From: Kitasatospora sp044457565
Lineage (GTDB): Bacteria > Actinomycetota > Actinomycetes > Streptomycetales > Streptomycetaceae
Length of the DNA: 64,000 nt
NCBI RefSeq assembly: GCF_044457565.1
Contig: NZ_JBITGZ010000016.1
Coordinates: 62,001-126,000 of the forward strand
Direction of reading: 5' to 3'
Below, piece by piece: positions 9,247 to 19,455 of this stretch (positions are counted from its first letter, which is position 1; every line of letters starts with the position of its first letter). The translations under genes and the position numbers were made by a program. The notes beneath the pieces were generated by a model that was not told the DNA's origin, did no database searches, and worked only from the letters and a program-made list of their open reading frames with translations.

Positions 9247-10329
9247 TCACCGGCCCTTGGCCGCATCGATCAGCCTGGTCAGCACCGCGACCGCAGGCAC
9301 CGGTGCCTGCTGCAGACCCGCCGCTGACAGGTCCGGCGCGAACCGCGGCCCCGGCTTCTCCGTCAGCCCCGCACCGAACGCCGCCGGGTCACCCTGCGGG
9401 CGGAAGCCGTACCGGACCTCCAGCGAACGCAGCCTCGGACTGTCACGCAGCAACTCCGCCAGCCGGCGGCCGCCGTCCGTCAGCCCGACCATCGTGTGAT
9501 CACTCGACACGGTCGTGTCCGGGTACAGCACCACCAGATCACCCGTCGAACGCCCCTGCGCCGCCAGCGCCGCCACCTGCGACTCGTACACCAGCACCAG
9601 CGGATTGCCCACCCCCGACAGGAAGTCCTTGAACGGCCCGTCGCTGCTGGTCTTCTGGTCACCCTGGAGCGCCGTCAACTGCCGCAGCGCGTCCTTCACC
9701 CTCGCCACCCCGGCGTCGTCCGCCACCACCCTGCGGTCGTTCAGCAGGTAGGACACCGCCGCCAGATGCAGCGCCCCCGACGAAGACGTCTCCGGATCGG
9801 TGGTCGTCAGGTACAGCGAACCCGCCAACTCGGCATGGGCATCGGCCCCCTTCAGGCTCTGCCAGGTCCGATCCGCCCGCACGGCCGCCAGGTACTGCTC
9901 CATCCGCAGCGTCCACACCCCGGAGGACGACTTCTCCGCCAGGCCGTTGTCCTTCAGCACGCCCGCGATCCCCGCGTGGGCGACCACCACCAGCGGCGAG
10001 TAGAACGGGCGCACCGGCTCGCTCTTGATGCCGAGCTGCGAACGGATCTCCTCGGCCGGCGACAGGCTCGCCGGGAACGCGAAGTCGTAGCCGTCCAGCT
10101 TGGTACCGGCCATCAACCACGAACCGGTGGTCACCGCGTCCACCCTCAGGCCCTGCGCCCCGAGCTCGGCGACCACCTCCGGATCGGCGAAGAACTCCCG
10201 CTTCTCGGAGCCGATCACGCCCTTGACCACCGTGAGCTCCGGCGGATCACCGACCTGCCCGCGCACCACCGCGAACACCACCCCGCCCAGCAGCACCAGC
10301 GCGCCGAGCACCCCTAACAGCCGTCTCAC
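9247..10329 (-). CDS. Secreted or membrane-anchored SBP-like protein of the VWA module
   Basis: 360 residues. The N-terminus (MRRLLGVLGALVLLGGVVFAVV) is an uncleaved anchor or signal peptide; there is no lipobox cysteine. The body resembles a type II solute-binding protein (LTVVKGVIGSEKREFFADPE, VDAVTTGSWLMAG, YDFAFPAS, YSPLVVVAHAG, LVLVYESQVAAL), although it does not match a named transporter family I know. It shares this general fold with the N-terminal half of the downstream SBP-VWA lipoprotein, so the two may bind related ligands or each other. It is the first gene of the module, with no ABC permease or ATPase alongside. Confidence 0.8.
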   Translation of the reverse strand: MRRLLGVLGALVLLGGVVFAVVRGQVGDPPELTVVKGVIGSEKREFFADPEVVAELGAQGLRVDAVTTGSWLMAGTKLDGYDFAFPASLSPAEEIRSQLGIKSEPVRPFYSPLVVVAHAGIAGVLKDNGLAEKSSSGVWTLRMEQYLAAVRADRTWQSLKGADAHAELAGSLYLTTTDPETSSSGALHLAAVSYLLNDRRVVADDAGVARVKDALRQLTALQGDQKTSSDGPFKDFLSGVGNPLVLVYESQVAALAAQGRSTGDLVVLYPDTTVSSDHTMVGLTDGGRRLAELLRDSPRLRSLEVRYGFRPQGDPAAFGAGLTEKPGPRFAPDLSAAGLQQAPVPAVAVLTRLIDAAKGR

Positions 10330-10653
10330 CGACGCCCCCTTCCCCCACCACGCCCGGGGGATTCCCCCGGACCCAGAGCGTCCCGCCGACCCCGGAGCGG
10401 GGGCGTACGGGAGGGTGAACCGGGGGTGAACAGGCCTTCACGGAATGGCATCGAACACTCGTTGCAGCGCCACGCCTGCACCCGCCCGATGGGCGTGATC
10501 AGGCCAATCCGGACGTCGTGAAGATCTTGAGGTGGTCTTCCTGGGAATCAATCAAGCCAAGCTGTGAAGTTGCTGATTGACAGATCATCAGAAGTGAAGA
10601 AAGAGTGCACGTGATCATGGGTGGCGCCCTTCATGCCATCCGGGGGGAATGAG
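10330..10653 (+). promoter_or_regulatory. Promoter and operator region of the RHS toxin gene (324 bp without a gene)
   Basis: The last ~130 bases are clearly more AT-rich than their surroundings. TTGACA (10577-10582), a consensus -35, is followed after 18 bases by AAGAGT (10601-10606), a weak -10. A 7-bp inverted repeat TCAATCA (10548-10554) / TGATTGA (10574-10580) with a 19-base spacer overlaps the -35 and could be an operator. The left part holds the divergent promoter of the VWA module, in which I see no clear motif. Confidence 0.55.
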
Positions 10654-13600
10654 ATGGGGGCTTCCACAGTCATGTCTGCGTCCGGTCGTGGCACCTCACC
10701 GGTATCCGGTACAACAGCCTCGGGCCGCCCGGCCCCGCCCGGCCCGCGCAACGCGCGACAGCGCCTGCCGCGAGTCGTCGGCACGCTCGGGATAGCACTG
10801 GCCCTGCTCCTGCCGGCAGCCCAGAGCAGCCAGCCCGCCCGGGCCGCCGCACCCAAGGCCGGCCACATCGACACGGCCCCTGACGCACTCACCGCCACCA
10901 CGGCGGCCCGCTCCCAGCAGAGCCGCGTCGAGGTCGCAGACGCCCACACCGCGACCACACAGACCTTTGCCAACCCTGACGGCACCTTCACCGCCGAATC
11001 CTCCGGCCGGCCCCGGTGGACCAGGCGAGCCGGCGTGTGGACCCCGCTCGACGCCACCCTGCGCCGCACCTCCGACGGGACGTACGCGCCGGTGGCCACC
11101 TCCTCCGCCGTCGAGTTCTCCGGCGGTGGTTCGGGCCCTCTCGCGACACTGAACGTGGAGGGCGGCCAGCAGCTCCAGCTCCTCTGGCCGGACAAGCTCC
11201 CGACGCCGACCGCCACCGGCGCGAGCCTGACCTACCCCGACGTCCTCCCCAGCGGTGTCGACCTTAGGGTCACCGCCACGACGACCGGCGGAGTCGACGA
11301 GGTCCTCATCGTCAAGAACGCCCGGGCGGCAGCCGATCCAGGGCTCTCGGCCCTCAGGCTGGTCACCCGTACCAGTGCCGGGCTGACCCTCAAGGCGGAG
11401 GACGGCGACGGCCTCGCCGTCAAGGACTCCCAGGGCCGTGCCGTGTTCAGTTCGCCGCCTGCCCGGATGTGGGACTCCTCCGCTCCCGTGCCCGCAGTGG
11501 CGAAGAGCCCCAGGGCCGGCTCCGCCGAACAGCAGGGCGCGGACATCGAGGCGCGGCAGCCCCCCAGGTCGGGCCCCGACGGCCCGGGAATCGGGGCCCG
11601 CGAGGCCAAGGTCACCACCAGCGTGCAGGACGGTGCGATCGGCATAGGCCCCGACCAGGAGCTGCTGAAGTCGCCGGACATCACCTACCCGTTGTACATC
11701 GACCCGTCCTGGGCCTCCGGCAGCACCGGCGCGTTCACCGAGGTCAAGCAGGAGTACCCGAACGTGAGGTACTTCAACGCCGCCCCCGGCACCGGCCTGG
11801 GCGTCGGCTTCCAGGGCTGGAGCCAGCCGTCCGGAATCCACCGCTCGTTCTTCCGGATCACCGTCCCGCCCGGCCTGGTCGGCAAGCACGTCCTCGGTGC
11901 CGGACTGACCGCCACCGAGACCTTCGCGGCGGCATGCGGGCCCAACACCGTCCTGGCCCGCGAGTCCCAGTCGATCGCCGCGACGACCAGCTGGAACTCT
12001 CAGCCGGCCCTGGCTCAGGAAGGCGCCTCCGCAAGCTTCAACGGGCCCTGTAGCACGAGCGGCAGCGGCCCGTCGACCGCCGAGTTCGACGTAGCCAAGC
12101 CGATCGCCCGGGCCGTCGCCGACAACCGGCCGGACGTCACCTTCGCCCTGCTGGCGAACAACGAGTCCAACAGGCTCAACTTCGTCCGCTTCGCCTCCGA
12201 CCCGGTGCTGTCGGTGTCCTACGAGGACGCCGCACAGGCACCGGCCACCCCCCTGGTGGCCTCCGCCGAGTACCCCGCCGACGACCAGCCGCACGGTGGC
12301 GTCGGCAAGGCCGGCACCTTCACCCTCAAGCCCGGTGGCACCGAGCAGATCGCCAAGTACAGCTACCAACTGGACACCGACGCAAAGCCGACCGAGGTGG
12401 CGGCGGCCGGCCAGACGAGCGTCACTCTCACGCCGACCTCGGCCGGCCGCCGCACCCTGACCGTCCGCGCCGTCGACACCGCCGGCAACGCCTCCACCCC
12501 GGCCGTGTACAGCTTCGTCGTCGACGCCTTCGCCTCCGGAGACCCGCACGACCTCTTCTACGACGCCGCCGGCCAGCTGATCGGCGTCTCACAGCCGAAC
12601 GGCGAGAGCGCCCGCTACGAATACGACGCGGCCGGCAACACGCTGTCCACCAGGAACTACCCGTCCTCGGCGCTGTCCGTCCTCGCCACCGTGCCCAACC
12701 AGGCCCCGGCCGGAGCCAAGGTCGAAATCAGCGGCACGGCCTTCGCCACCGACCCCGCCGCGAACAAGGTGACCTTCACCGGCACCGCCACCCCCGCGCA
12801 GGTCGTCACCGCCGACCGCAACCGGCTGACCGTCGTCGTCCCGGACGGTGCCGCCGACGGCCCCGTCACCGTCACGGTCGGCAGCGACAGCGCCACCACC
12901 ACCGAGAAGTTCAGGATCGGCGCCGCCCGCCCCGCACCCGTGCTGAGCGGCTTCAGCCCGGCCGTCGGCGCGTCCGACACCACCGTCACCATCACGGGCA
13001 CCGGATTCGACCCCGACCCGGCGCGAAACTCCGTGTGGTTCCACCGCACCCTCGCCAGGGTCGTCACGGCGACGCCCACCAGCCTCACCGTCGTCGTCCC
13101 GGGCGCCGTCTCCTCCGGCCGGATCACCGTCCGCACCCCCGGCGGCACCGCCGCCGGGGCCACCGACTTCGTCGTCCCGCCGACCGGCATCACAGCGGCG
13201 GACCTCCTCGACGGCGGTGTGCTCCCCGTCGACGGCAACCCCGTCACCTCGACCGTCGCGCCCGGCAAGGCCCTGGTGCTGCGCTTCGAGGGCAAGGCCG
13301 GTGACAAGCTCGGCCTCGGCCTGTCCGCCAACACCATCAGCACCAAGTCCGCCCTGCGGATCCTCGACCCGTTCGGCCGGCCCTTCGCCGCCGAGATGTA
13401 CGACGCCGCGTCGACCCTCGACGCCAGGGCCGGACTCAACCTCCCGCTGCCGGCGCTCACCACCAGCGGCGTCCACCAACTGCTCATCGACCCCGACGGC
13501 ACCGGCAGCGGAGCGATCACCGCGGCCCTCTCCAAGAACGTCACCGGTAGCACCGGGACGACCGAACCCGGCTTCCAGTTCAACCTGGCCAAGCCCGGCC

Positions 13601-16600
13601 AGTTCATGGAGCTCACCTTCGAGGGCGAGAAGGAGAGCTGGTACAACCTGGGATTCACCGACCCGACCTCCGCAGTGCAGTACAAGTCGGTCTCGGTGAC
13701 CCTGTACGAGCCCGGCGGCGCCAAGTTCGGCACCTGGCGCAGCTTCAGCCTGAACAGCTACGCCAGGGTCAAGACCTTCACCCCCGGCACCTACCGCCTG
13801 GTGGTGGGCTTCACCGACGCCAGCGTCGGCGGCGCCAAACTGTGGCTCTCCAAGGAACTCGACGCCGGGGCCGTCTCCCCTGACGGCGCGAGCGCCAAGG
13901 TCACCCTGACGCGGCCGGGCCAGCAGGCCCGGCTCGGCCTCGACGCCACCGAGGGCCAGCAGCTCGGACTCGGCTACACCGACCTCGACCTCAAGGCCGG
14001 CGGCCGGCTGTACCTTCCCGGCGTCTCCCTCATACGGCCCGACCGCACCCAGAACAACCTGTTCGGCACCGGCGAGGGCGCCGACCTGCCGAAGATCGCG
14101 GTCACCGGCCACCACGACCTGATCGTCGGCGGCGGCTCCGCCACCGGCTCGGTCACCCTCTGGCTCTCCACCGATGTCTCCGCTGGCGCTCTGGCGGTCG
14201 GCGAGGACAAGCCGGTCACCATCACCCGCGCGTCCCAGAACGCCCGCCTGACGTTCCAGGGCACCGCCGGTCAGCGGCTCAGCATCGGCCGCCAGGCCAA
14301 GAGCTACACCGGCGCCGTCTCCTTCACCGTCTACGGCCCCGACGGCAGGCAGCTCGCGAGCGGCTCCAGCGGCAATCTCGATCTGCCGGCCCTTGCGACC
14401 ACCGGCGGCTACGAGATCGTCGCCAGCCCGAACAGCTCCGCCCTGGGGGACTACACCGTCCAGCTGTCCCAGGTGGTCGACGCCGGTACGGTGGCAGCCG
14501 ACGGCCCGGCCGTCACCGTCACCGTCCCGCGGGCGGCGCAGAACGCGAGCGTGCGCTTCGCCGGGACTGCCGGACAGCGGCTCAGCCTCGGCTTCACCGG
14601 CGCCACCACCGGCTTCCGCTCGCACGTCGTACGCGTCTACAAGCCCGACGGCGGCCGGCTCGGTGAGGTCTTCTTCCCGAACGCCAACGACAGCATCGCC
14701 CTTCCGCCGCTCCCCGTCGACGGCACCTACGAGGTTGCGGTCGACCCGGACGCCGGGTCGACCGGCTCGGTCACCCTCACACTGTCCACGACGGCCGACG
14801 CCGGCACCGTCGCCATCGGCGGCCCCGGCGCCACCGTCGCGATCGGCCGGGCCGGCCAGGACGGCATGGTCTCCTTCACCGGAGCCGTCGGGGACGCCCT
14901 GCAGATCAATCTCACCGGTACCACCTTCGTCAGCACCGGCTTCAAGCTCAGCGTCATCAAGCCGGACGGCAGCGCCCTGGCGGACGGGGTCTCGCGCTTC
15001 GACGAGAGCCCTTACAAGCTCGCCACCACCCTGCCCGCGGCCGGTACCTACCGGGTGATCGTCGACCCCAGGGCCGCGGCCACCGGCTCCACCACCGTCG
15101 CCGTCAACCGGGTCGGCCCCCCGCCGGCCGCCAAGGCGGCTGCCGACCCGTCGGCCGTCGAGAACACGGCCGCCCCGGCCGCCGCACCGCGAACCACGGC
15201 CGACACCACCGCGGCCCAGTGCGGCCCCGAAACCAGCACAGCGGCCGAGCAGACCGCAACCGCCCGCCCCGTGATCGCGACCAGCCGCAAGAAGGCCCCC
15301 GCTCCCGGCGAGCCCGCGCCGGGCTGGGCCGCCTGCGGATTCCCACGCGAGGCCCCCGGCCAGGCGGCTAAGCCCGCCGAAACCGTCTGGAAGCCGAACG
15401 CCGACAACCTCGCCGGCAAGGGCTGGTACACCGACTACGGCACCGCACCCGACCCCTCCTACGGCCCTGACGCACCGAAGGGCACCACGGCCGTCTCCGG
15501 CCAGATCCTGACGGTGGCGGGCGCCCCGCTGGCCAACGTCACGGTGGCCGTCGGCAAGGCCACCGCCAGGACCGACGGCCAGGGCCGCTTCCTGGTCTCC
15601 GGCACCGACGCCGGCCACCGGGTCCTGCGCGTCGACGGCCGAACCGCCGGCACCGGCGACCGCACCTACGGGGTCTTCGACATCGGAGTGGACGTTCCGG
15701 CGGGCCGGACCCTCCGGGTGCCCAACACGGTGTTCCTGCCCCAGACCGACACCTCCACCACCGTCCACCTCGCCTCCCCGACCACCGAGCCGACCGTCCT
15801 GAGGACCCCGGCCATCCCGGGGCTCGAACTGCGCATCCCGGCCGGCGCGGTGGTCCGCGACAGCGACGGCAAGCTCGCCACCGACCTGTCCATCACCCCG
15901 ATCCCGATCGACCGCACGCCGTTCCCGCTGCCGCCCACCCAGGTGCCGATCTACTTCACCGTCCAGCCCGGCAGCGGCTACCTCTTCCCCGACGGCGCGC
16001 AGATCGTCTACCCGAACTACACCCGCGAGGCCCCCGGCACGCGGATGATCTTCTGGAACTACGACCCCGACGGCCAGGGCTGGCACATCTACGGCAAGGG
16101 CACCGTCACACCCGACGGCTCCCAGGTCGTGCCCGACGCCGACGTCAAGGTCTACCGCTTCACCGGCGCCATGACCGCGGTCCCCGGCTACAACCCGCCG
16201 CCTGTCGCGCCCCGCCCGGGCCCGCGCGTCGGCGACCCGGTCGACCCGGCCACCGGCCTGCTCGTGGACGAGAACACCGACCTCGCCCTCGACGACGTCA
16301 CGCCGCTGCAGTTGAAGCGCACCTACCAGCAGGGCGACCAGGACTCCCGCGCCTTCGGCGTCGGGATGAGCTTCAACTTCGGCCAGTTCCCGTGGTCCAC
16401 CGGCAACATCGGCGGCTACCGCTACCTTGAGGTCGACGTCGTCCAGCCGGACGGCAGCCGGATCCACTTCCGGCGCATCACCCCCGGCGAGAAGACGTAC
16501 GAGGACGCGTTGTTCCTCGCCGACCCGACGCCCACCGAGTTCTCCGGCGCCACCATGGGCTGGAACGGCAACGGCTGGGACGTCAAACTCCGCAACGGCA

Positions 16601-19455
16601 CCACCTACGTGCTCGGCACCGAGGCCCCGCTGCAGGCGATCCGCGACAAGTTCGGCAACACCACCACCATCACCCGCGCCCCGGCCCCGCCCGACTCGGA
16701 CGGCCACGTCCGCGCCCGCGGCCCGGTCACCCAGGTGACCTCGCCCAACGGCAAGTGGATCAAGTTCAGCTACGACAACGCCAAGCCGCCGCGGATCGTC
16801 AAGGCCGAGGACAACCTCGGACGGACCGTCGGCTACACCTACACCGCCGACGGCCACCTGGAGACGGTCACCAACCCGGCGGGCGGCGTCACCAAGTACA
16901 CATACGAGTCCGGCCGGATGAAGACCATCACGGACCCGCGCGGCACCACCTACCTCACCAACGGCTACGACGGCCTCGGCCGGGTCGCCCAGCAGACCGC
17001 CGCGGACGGCGGAATCACCAAGTTCGACTACGTCACCGGCACCGACGGCAAGATCGTCGAAACCCGGATGACCGACCCGCGCGGCAACGTCCAGCGCTTC
17101 ACCTTCAACGCCCAGGGCATGACCACCGCTCACACCAGCGCCCTCGGCACGGACGTCGAGCGGACCACCCGCACCGAGTACGACCAGAGCGGCGGCCGCC
17201 CCGCAGTCACCATCGACGCCCTGGGCCGCCGCACCGAGCTGGAGTACGACGACCGCGGCCAGGTCATCCGCACCACCGTGCTGGCCGGCACACCCGACGC
17301 CCGCACCGTGCGGGTCGAGCGGGGCGGCCCGTACGGCGAGGTCACCGCCCGCACCAACGCGTACGGCAAGGTCTCCAAGGCCGAGTACGACACCCGCGGC
17401 GCGATCCTGACCAGCACCGACGAGCTGGGCAAGAAGACCTCGTACACCACCGACGACACCGGCCAGGTCACCACCGTGACCGACCCGACCGGCCGCAAGA
17501 CCACCTACGGCTACGAGTTCGGCGACCCGGTCACCGTCACCGACCCGCTCGGCCGGGTCCGGCGCAGCCTCTTCGACACCGCAGGGCGCCAGGTCGAATC
17601 CATCGACCCGCTCGGCAGCTCCAGCACCACCCGCTACGACGTCCTCGGCCAGGCCGGCGCCGTCACCGACCCGCTCGGCCGGACCAGCACCTTCGAGTAC
17701 GACCCCAACGGCAACACCACCAAGGTCATCGACCCGCGCGGCGGCAACACCGTCTTCGGCTTCGACGCCATGGACCACGCCACCACCGTCACCGACCCGC
17801 TCGGCCGAATCGCCAAGCAGGACTACGACCGCAACGGCAACCCGATCCGGACCACCGCCCGCAGCGGCCAGGTCACCACCGTCGACTACGACGCCCTCGA
17901 CCGCCCGGTCAAGACCCGCTACGGCGTCTCGGGCGCCGCCGACCAGGGCAGCGTCACCCTCACCTACGACGCCGGCGACCGGCTCGTACACACCGACGAC
18001 TCCGTCAACGGCGGGACCACCGCCAAGTTCGACCCGTTGGACCGCCTCACCGAGGAGACCAGCGCCCAGGGCACCATCGGCTACGCCTACGGCACCGCCG
18101 TACGCTCGCGCCAGACCCTGGTCGGCGGACAGCCCGTCGTCGAGTACCTCGCCGACGACACCGGCACCCTCGTCTCCGTCAAGAAGAGCGGCACCGAGGC
18201 CGCCACCGTCGTCCACGACGACGCCGGACGGACCACCCGCGCCGGCGCACCCGGCGACGGCGTCCACCAGGACTACGACTACGACGCCGCAGGTCAACTC
18301 GCCTCCGTCAGCTACCGCAAGGGCGCCACCGACCTCGGCAACCTCACCTACAGCTACAACGCCGACGGCATGCCGATCCGGATCGGCGGCAGCTACGCCC
18401 GCACGGCGATCCCCGGCAGCTCGGCACCGTCCGGCTACGACGCCGCCAACCAGCTGAAGTCCGTCGGCGCCAACACCGTCAGCTACGACCCGGACGGCCA
18501 CCTCACCAACGACGGCACCCAGAGCTACACCTGGAACGCCCGCGGCCAGCTCGCCTCGGTGAGCGGCCCGGGCACCTCGGCGACCTTCAGCTACGACGCC
18601 CAGGGCCGGCGCACCGCACGCACCGTCGGCGGTGTCACCACCAGCTACCTCAACGACGGCGCCAACCCGCTCCAGGAGAAGGTCAACGGCACCGTCACCA
18701 CCACCGTGGACGCCGGCGTCGACAGCCTCCTGCTGCGCGAGAGCGGCGGCGTCACCACCCGCTACCTCACCGACCCGCAGGGCAGCACCGTCGCCCTCGC
18801 CGACGAGGCCGGCAACGTCACCGCCCGCTACCTGTACGACCCGTACGGGAAGACCGCCGTCAGCGGCGACGACAAGGGCAACACGCGCCGCTACGCCGGC
18901 CGCGAGGACGACGGCACCGGCCTCTACTACAACCGCGCCCGCTACTACAGCCCCGGCCTCCAACGCTTCATCAGCGAGGACCCGACCGGCTTCAACGGCG
19001 GCATCAACCTCCACGCCTACGCCCGTAACAGCCCCACCACCCTGACCGACCCGAGCGGCAACAAGCCCGCGTCGGCAGAGCACGCCGGCGAGGACGAAGG
19101 CAACGTCTGGACGGCGGACCTGTCCGTTCTGACGGGCAAGACCGCCGCGGCGCGCAACCGAGCCATCGACGCCGTGATCAGCGAGGATCTGGCGGATCTC
19201 AGGTTCACCCACCAGCCTCGATACAGCCCCTGGGTCAACACGGGAATGGCGATGCCCAACGAGGGGACCCAGATCGGGGTGAAGCGCTTCTCGAGCAGGA
19301 ATGACCTTCGTAATACCCTGGTGCACGAAGAGCTCCACCACCGGTGGTTCGCGCGGAACGTCGAGGGCAAGCACCACCCGCGTGACGGCTCGGGCCACTC
19401 GGCCAAGTTCTACGGGACCGTGGACCGCTACATGCGAATGCGAGGCTGGTTGTGA
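10654..19455 (+). CDS. Giant secreted RHS/YD-repeat polymorphic toxin with C-terminal metallopeptidase domain
   Basis: 2,933 residues from ATG 10654 (GGGGGG 6 bases upstream; GTG 10621 and ATG 10633 are in-frame alternatives). Approximate order: Sec signal with a long n-region (hydrophobic 41-55), DNRLRE-like domain (343-523), two IPT/TIG-like domains (669-843), six ~105-residue beta-rich repeats (854-1486), a carboxypeptidase-regulatory-like domain (1611-1670), a DUF6531-like RHS start (VGDPVDPATGLLV, about 1855), many YD repeats (2015-2690), and the RHS core (GREDDGTGLYYNRARYYSP...), closing at TDPSG about 2800. The last ~125 residues differ in composition and carry VHEELHHRWF (H2891, E2892, H2895) then GHSAKFYGTVDRYM (H2915), matching the zinc site of YgjP/SprT-like peptidases. 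The RHS shell would encapsulate this toxin at the cell surface. The overlapping next gene is the immunity candidate. Confidence 0.93.
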   Translation: MGASTVMSASGRGTSPVSGTTASGRPAPPGPRNARQRLPRVVGTLGIALALLLPAAQSSQPARAAAPKAGHIDTAPDALTATTAARSQQSRVEVADAHTATTQTFANPDGTFTAESSGRPRWTRRAGVWTPLDATLRRTSDGTYAPVATSSAVEFSGGGSGPLATLNVEGGQQLQLLWPDKLPTPTATGASLTYPDVLPSGVDLRVTATTTGGVDEVLIVKNARAAADPGLSALRLVTRTSAGLTLKAEDGDGLAVKDSQGRAVFSSPPARMWDSSAPVPAVAKSPRAGSAEQQGADIEARQPPRSGPDGPGIGAREAKVTTSVQDGAIGIGPDQELLKSPDITYPLYIDPSWASGSTGAFTEVKQEYPNVRYFNAAPGTGLGVGFQGWSQPSGIHRSFFRITVPPGLVGKHVLGAGLTATETFAAACGPNTVLARESQSIAATTSWNSQPALAQEGASASFNGPCSTSGSGPSTAEFDVAKPIARAVADNRPDVTFALLANNESNRLNFVRFASDPVLSVSYEDAAQAPATPLVASAEYPADDQPHGGVGKAGTFTLKPGGTEQIAKYSYQLDTDAKPTEVAAAGQTSVTLTPTSAGRRTLTVRAVDTAGNASTPAVYSFVVDAFASGDPHDLFYDAAGQLIGVSQPNGESARYEYDAAGNTLSTRNYPSSALSVLATVPNQAPAGAKVEISGTAFATDPAANKVTFTGTATPAQVVTADRNRLTVVVPDGAADGPVTVTVGSDSATTTEKFRIGAARPAPVLSGFSPAVGASDTTVTITGTGFDPDPARNSVWFHRTLARVVTATPTSLTVVVPGAVSSGRITVRTPGGTAAGATDFVVPPTGITAADLLDGGVLPVDGNPVTSTVAPGKALVLRFEGKAGDKLGLGLSANTISTKSALRILDPFGRPFAAEMYDAASTLDARAGLNLPLPALTTSGVHQLLIDPDGTGSGAITAALSKNVTGSTGTTEPGFQFNLAKPGQFMELTFEGEKESWYNLGFTDPTSAVQYKSVSVTLYEPGGAKFGTWRSFSLNSYARVKTFTPGTYRLVVGFTDASVGGAKLWLSKELDAGAVSPDGASAKVTLTRPGQQARLGLDATEGQQLGLGYTDLDLKAGGRLYLPGVSLIRPDRTQNNLFGTGEGADLPKIAVTGHHDLIVGGGSATGSVTLWLSTDVSAGALAVGEDKPVTITRASQNARLTFQGTAGQRLSIGRQAKSYTGAVSFTVYGPDGRQLASGSSGNLDLPALATTGGYEIVASPNSSALGDYTVQLSQVVDAGTVAADGPAVTVTVPRAAQNASVRFAGTAGQRLSLGFTGATTGFRSHVVRVYKPDGGRLGEVFFPNANDSIALPPLPVDGTYEVAVDPDAGSTGSVTLTLSTTADAGTVAIGGPGATVAIGRAGQDGMVSFTGAVGDALQINLTGTTFVSTGFKLSVIKPDGSALADGVSRFDESPYKLATTLPAAGTYRVIVDPRAAATGSTTVAVNRVGPPPAAKAAADPSAVENTAAPAAAPRTTADTTAAQCGPETSTAAEQTATARPVIATSRKKAPAPGEPAPGWAACGFPREAPGQAAKPAETVWKPNADNLAGKGWYTDYGTAPDPSYGPDAPKGTTAVSGQILTVAGAPLANVTVAVGKATARTDGQGRFLVSGTDAGHRVLRVDGRTAGTGDRTYGVFDIGVDVPAGRTLRVPNTVFLPQTDTSTTVHLASPTTEPTVLRTPAIPGLELRIPAGAVVRDSDGKLATDLSITPIPIDRTPFPLPPTQVPIYFTVQPGSGYLFPDGAQIVYPNYTREAPGTRMIFWNYDPDGQGWHIYGKGTVTPDGSQVVPDADVKVYRFTGAMTAVPGYNPPPVAPRPGPRVGDPVDPATGLLVDENTDLALDDVTPLQLKRTYQQGDQDSRAFGVGMSFNFGQFPWSTGNIGGYRYLEVDVVQPDGSRIHFRRITPGEKTYEDALFLADPTPTEFSGATMGWNGNGWDVKLRNGTTYVLGTEAPLQAIRDKFGNTTTITRAPAPPDSDGHVRARGPVTQVTSPNGKWIKFSYDNAKPPRIVKAEDNLGRTVGYTYTADGHLETVTNPAGGVTKYTYESGRMKTITDPRGTTYLTNGYDGLGRVAQQTAADGGITKFDYVTGTDGKIVETRMTDPRGNVQRFTFNAQGMTTAHTSALGTDVERTTRTEYDQSGGRPAVTIDALGRRTELEYDDRGQVIRTTVLAGTPDARTVRVERGGPYGEVTARTNAYGKVSKAEYDTRGAILTSTDELGKKTSYTTDDTGQVTTVTDPTGRKTTYGYEFGDPVTVTDPLGRVRRSLFDTAGRQVESIDPLGSSSTTRYDVLGQAGAVTDPLGRTSTFEYDPNGNTTKVIDPRGGNTVFGFDAMDHATTVTDPLGRIAKQDYDRNGNPIRTTARSGQVTTVDYDALDRPVKTRYGVSGAADQGSVTLTYDAGDRLVHTDDSVNGGTTAKFDPLDRLTEETSAQGTIGYAYGTAVRSRQTLVGGQPVVEYLADDTGTLVSVKKSGTEAATVVHDDAGRTTRAGAPGDGVHQDYDYDAAGQLASVSYRKGATDLGNLTYSYNADGMPIRIGGSYARTAIPGSSAPSGYDAANQLKSVGANTVSYDPDGHLTNDGTQSYTWNARGQLASVSGPGTSATFSYDAQGRRTARTVGGVTTSYLNDGANPLQEKVNGTVTTTVDAGVDSLLLRESGGVTTRYLTDPQGSTVALADEAGNVTARYLYDPYGKTAVSGDDKGNTRRYAGREDDGTGLYYNRARYYSPGLQRFISEDPTGFNGGINLHAYARNSPTTLTDPSGNKPASAEHAGEDEGNVWTADLSVLTGKTAAARNRAIDAVISEDLADLRFTHQPRYSPWVNTGMAMPNEGTQIGVKRFSSRNDLRNTLVHEELHHRWFARNVEGKHHPRDGSGHSAKFYGTVDRYMRMRGWL

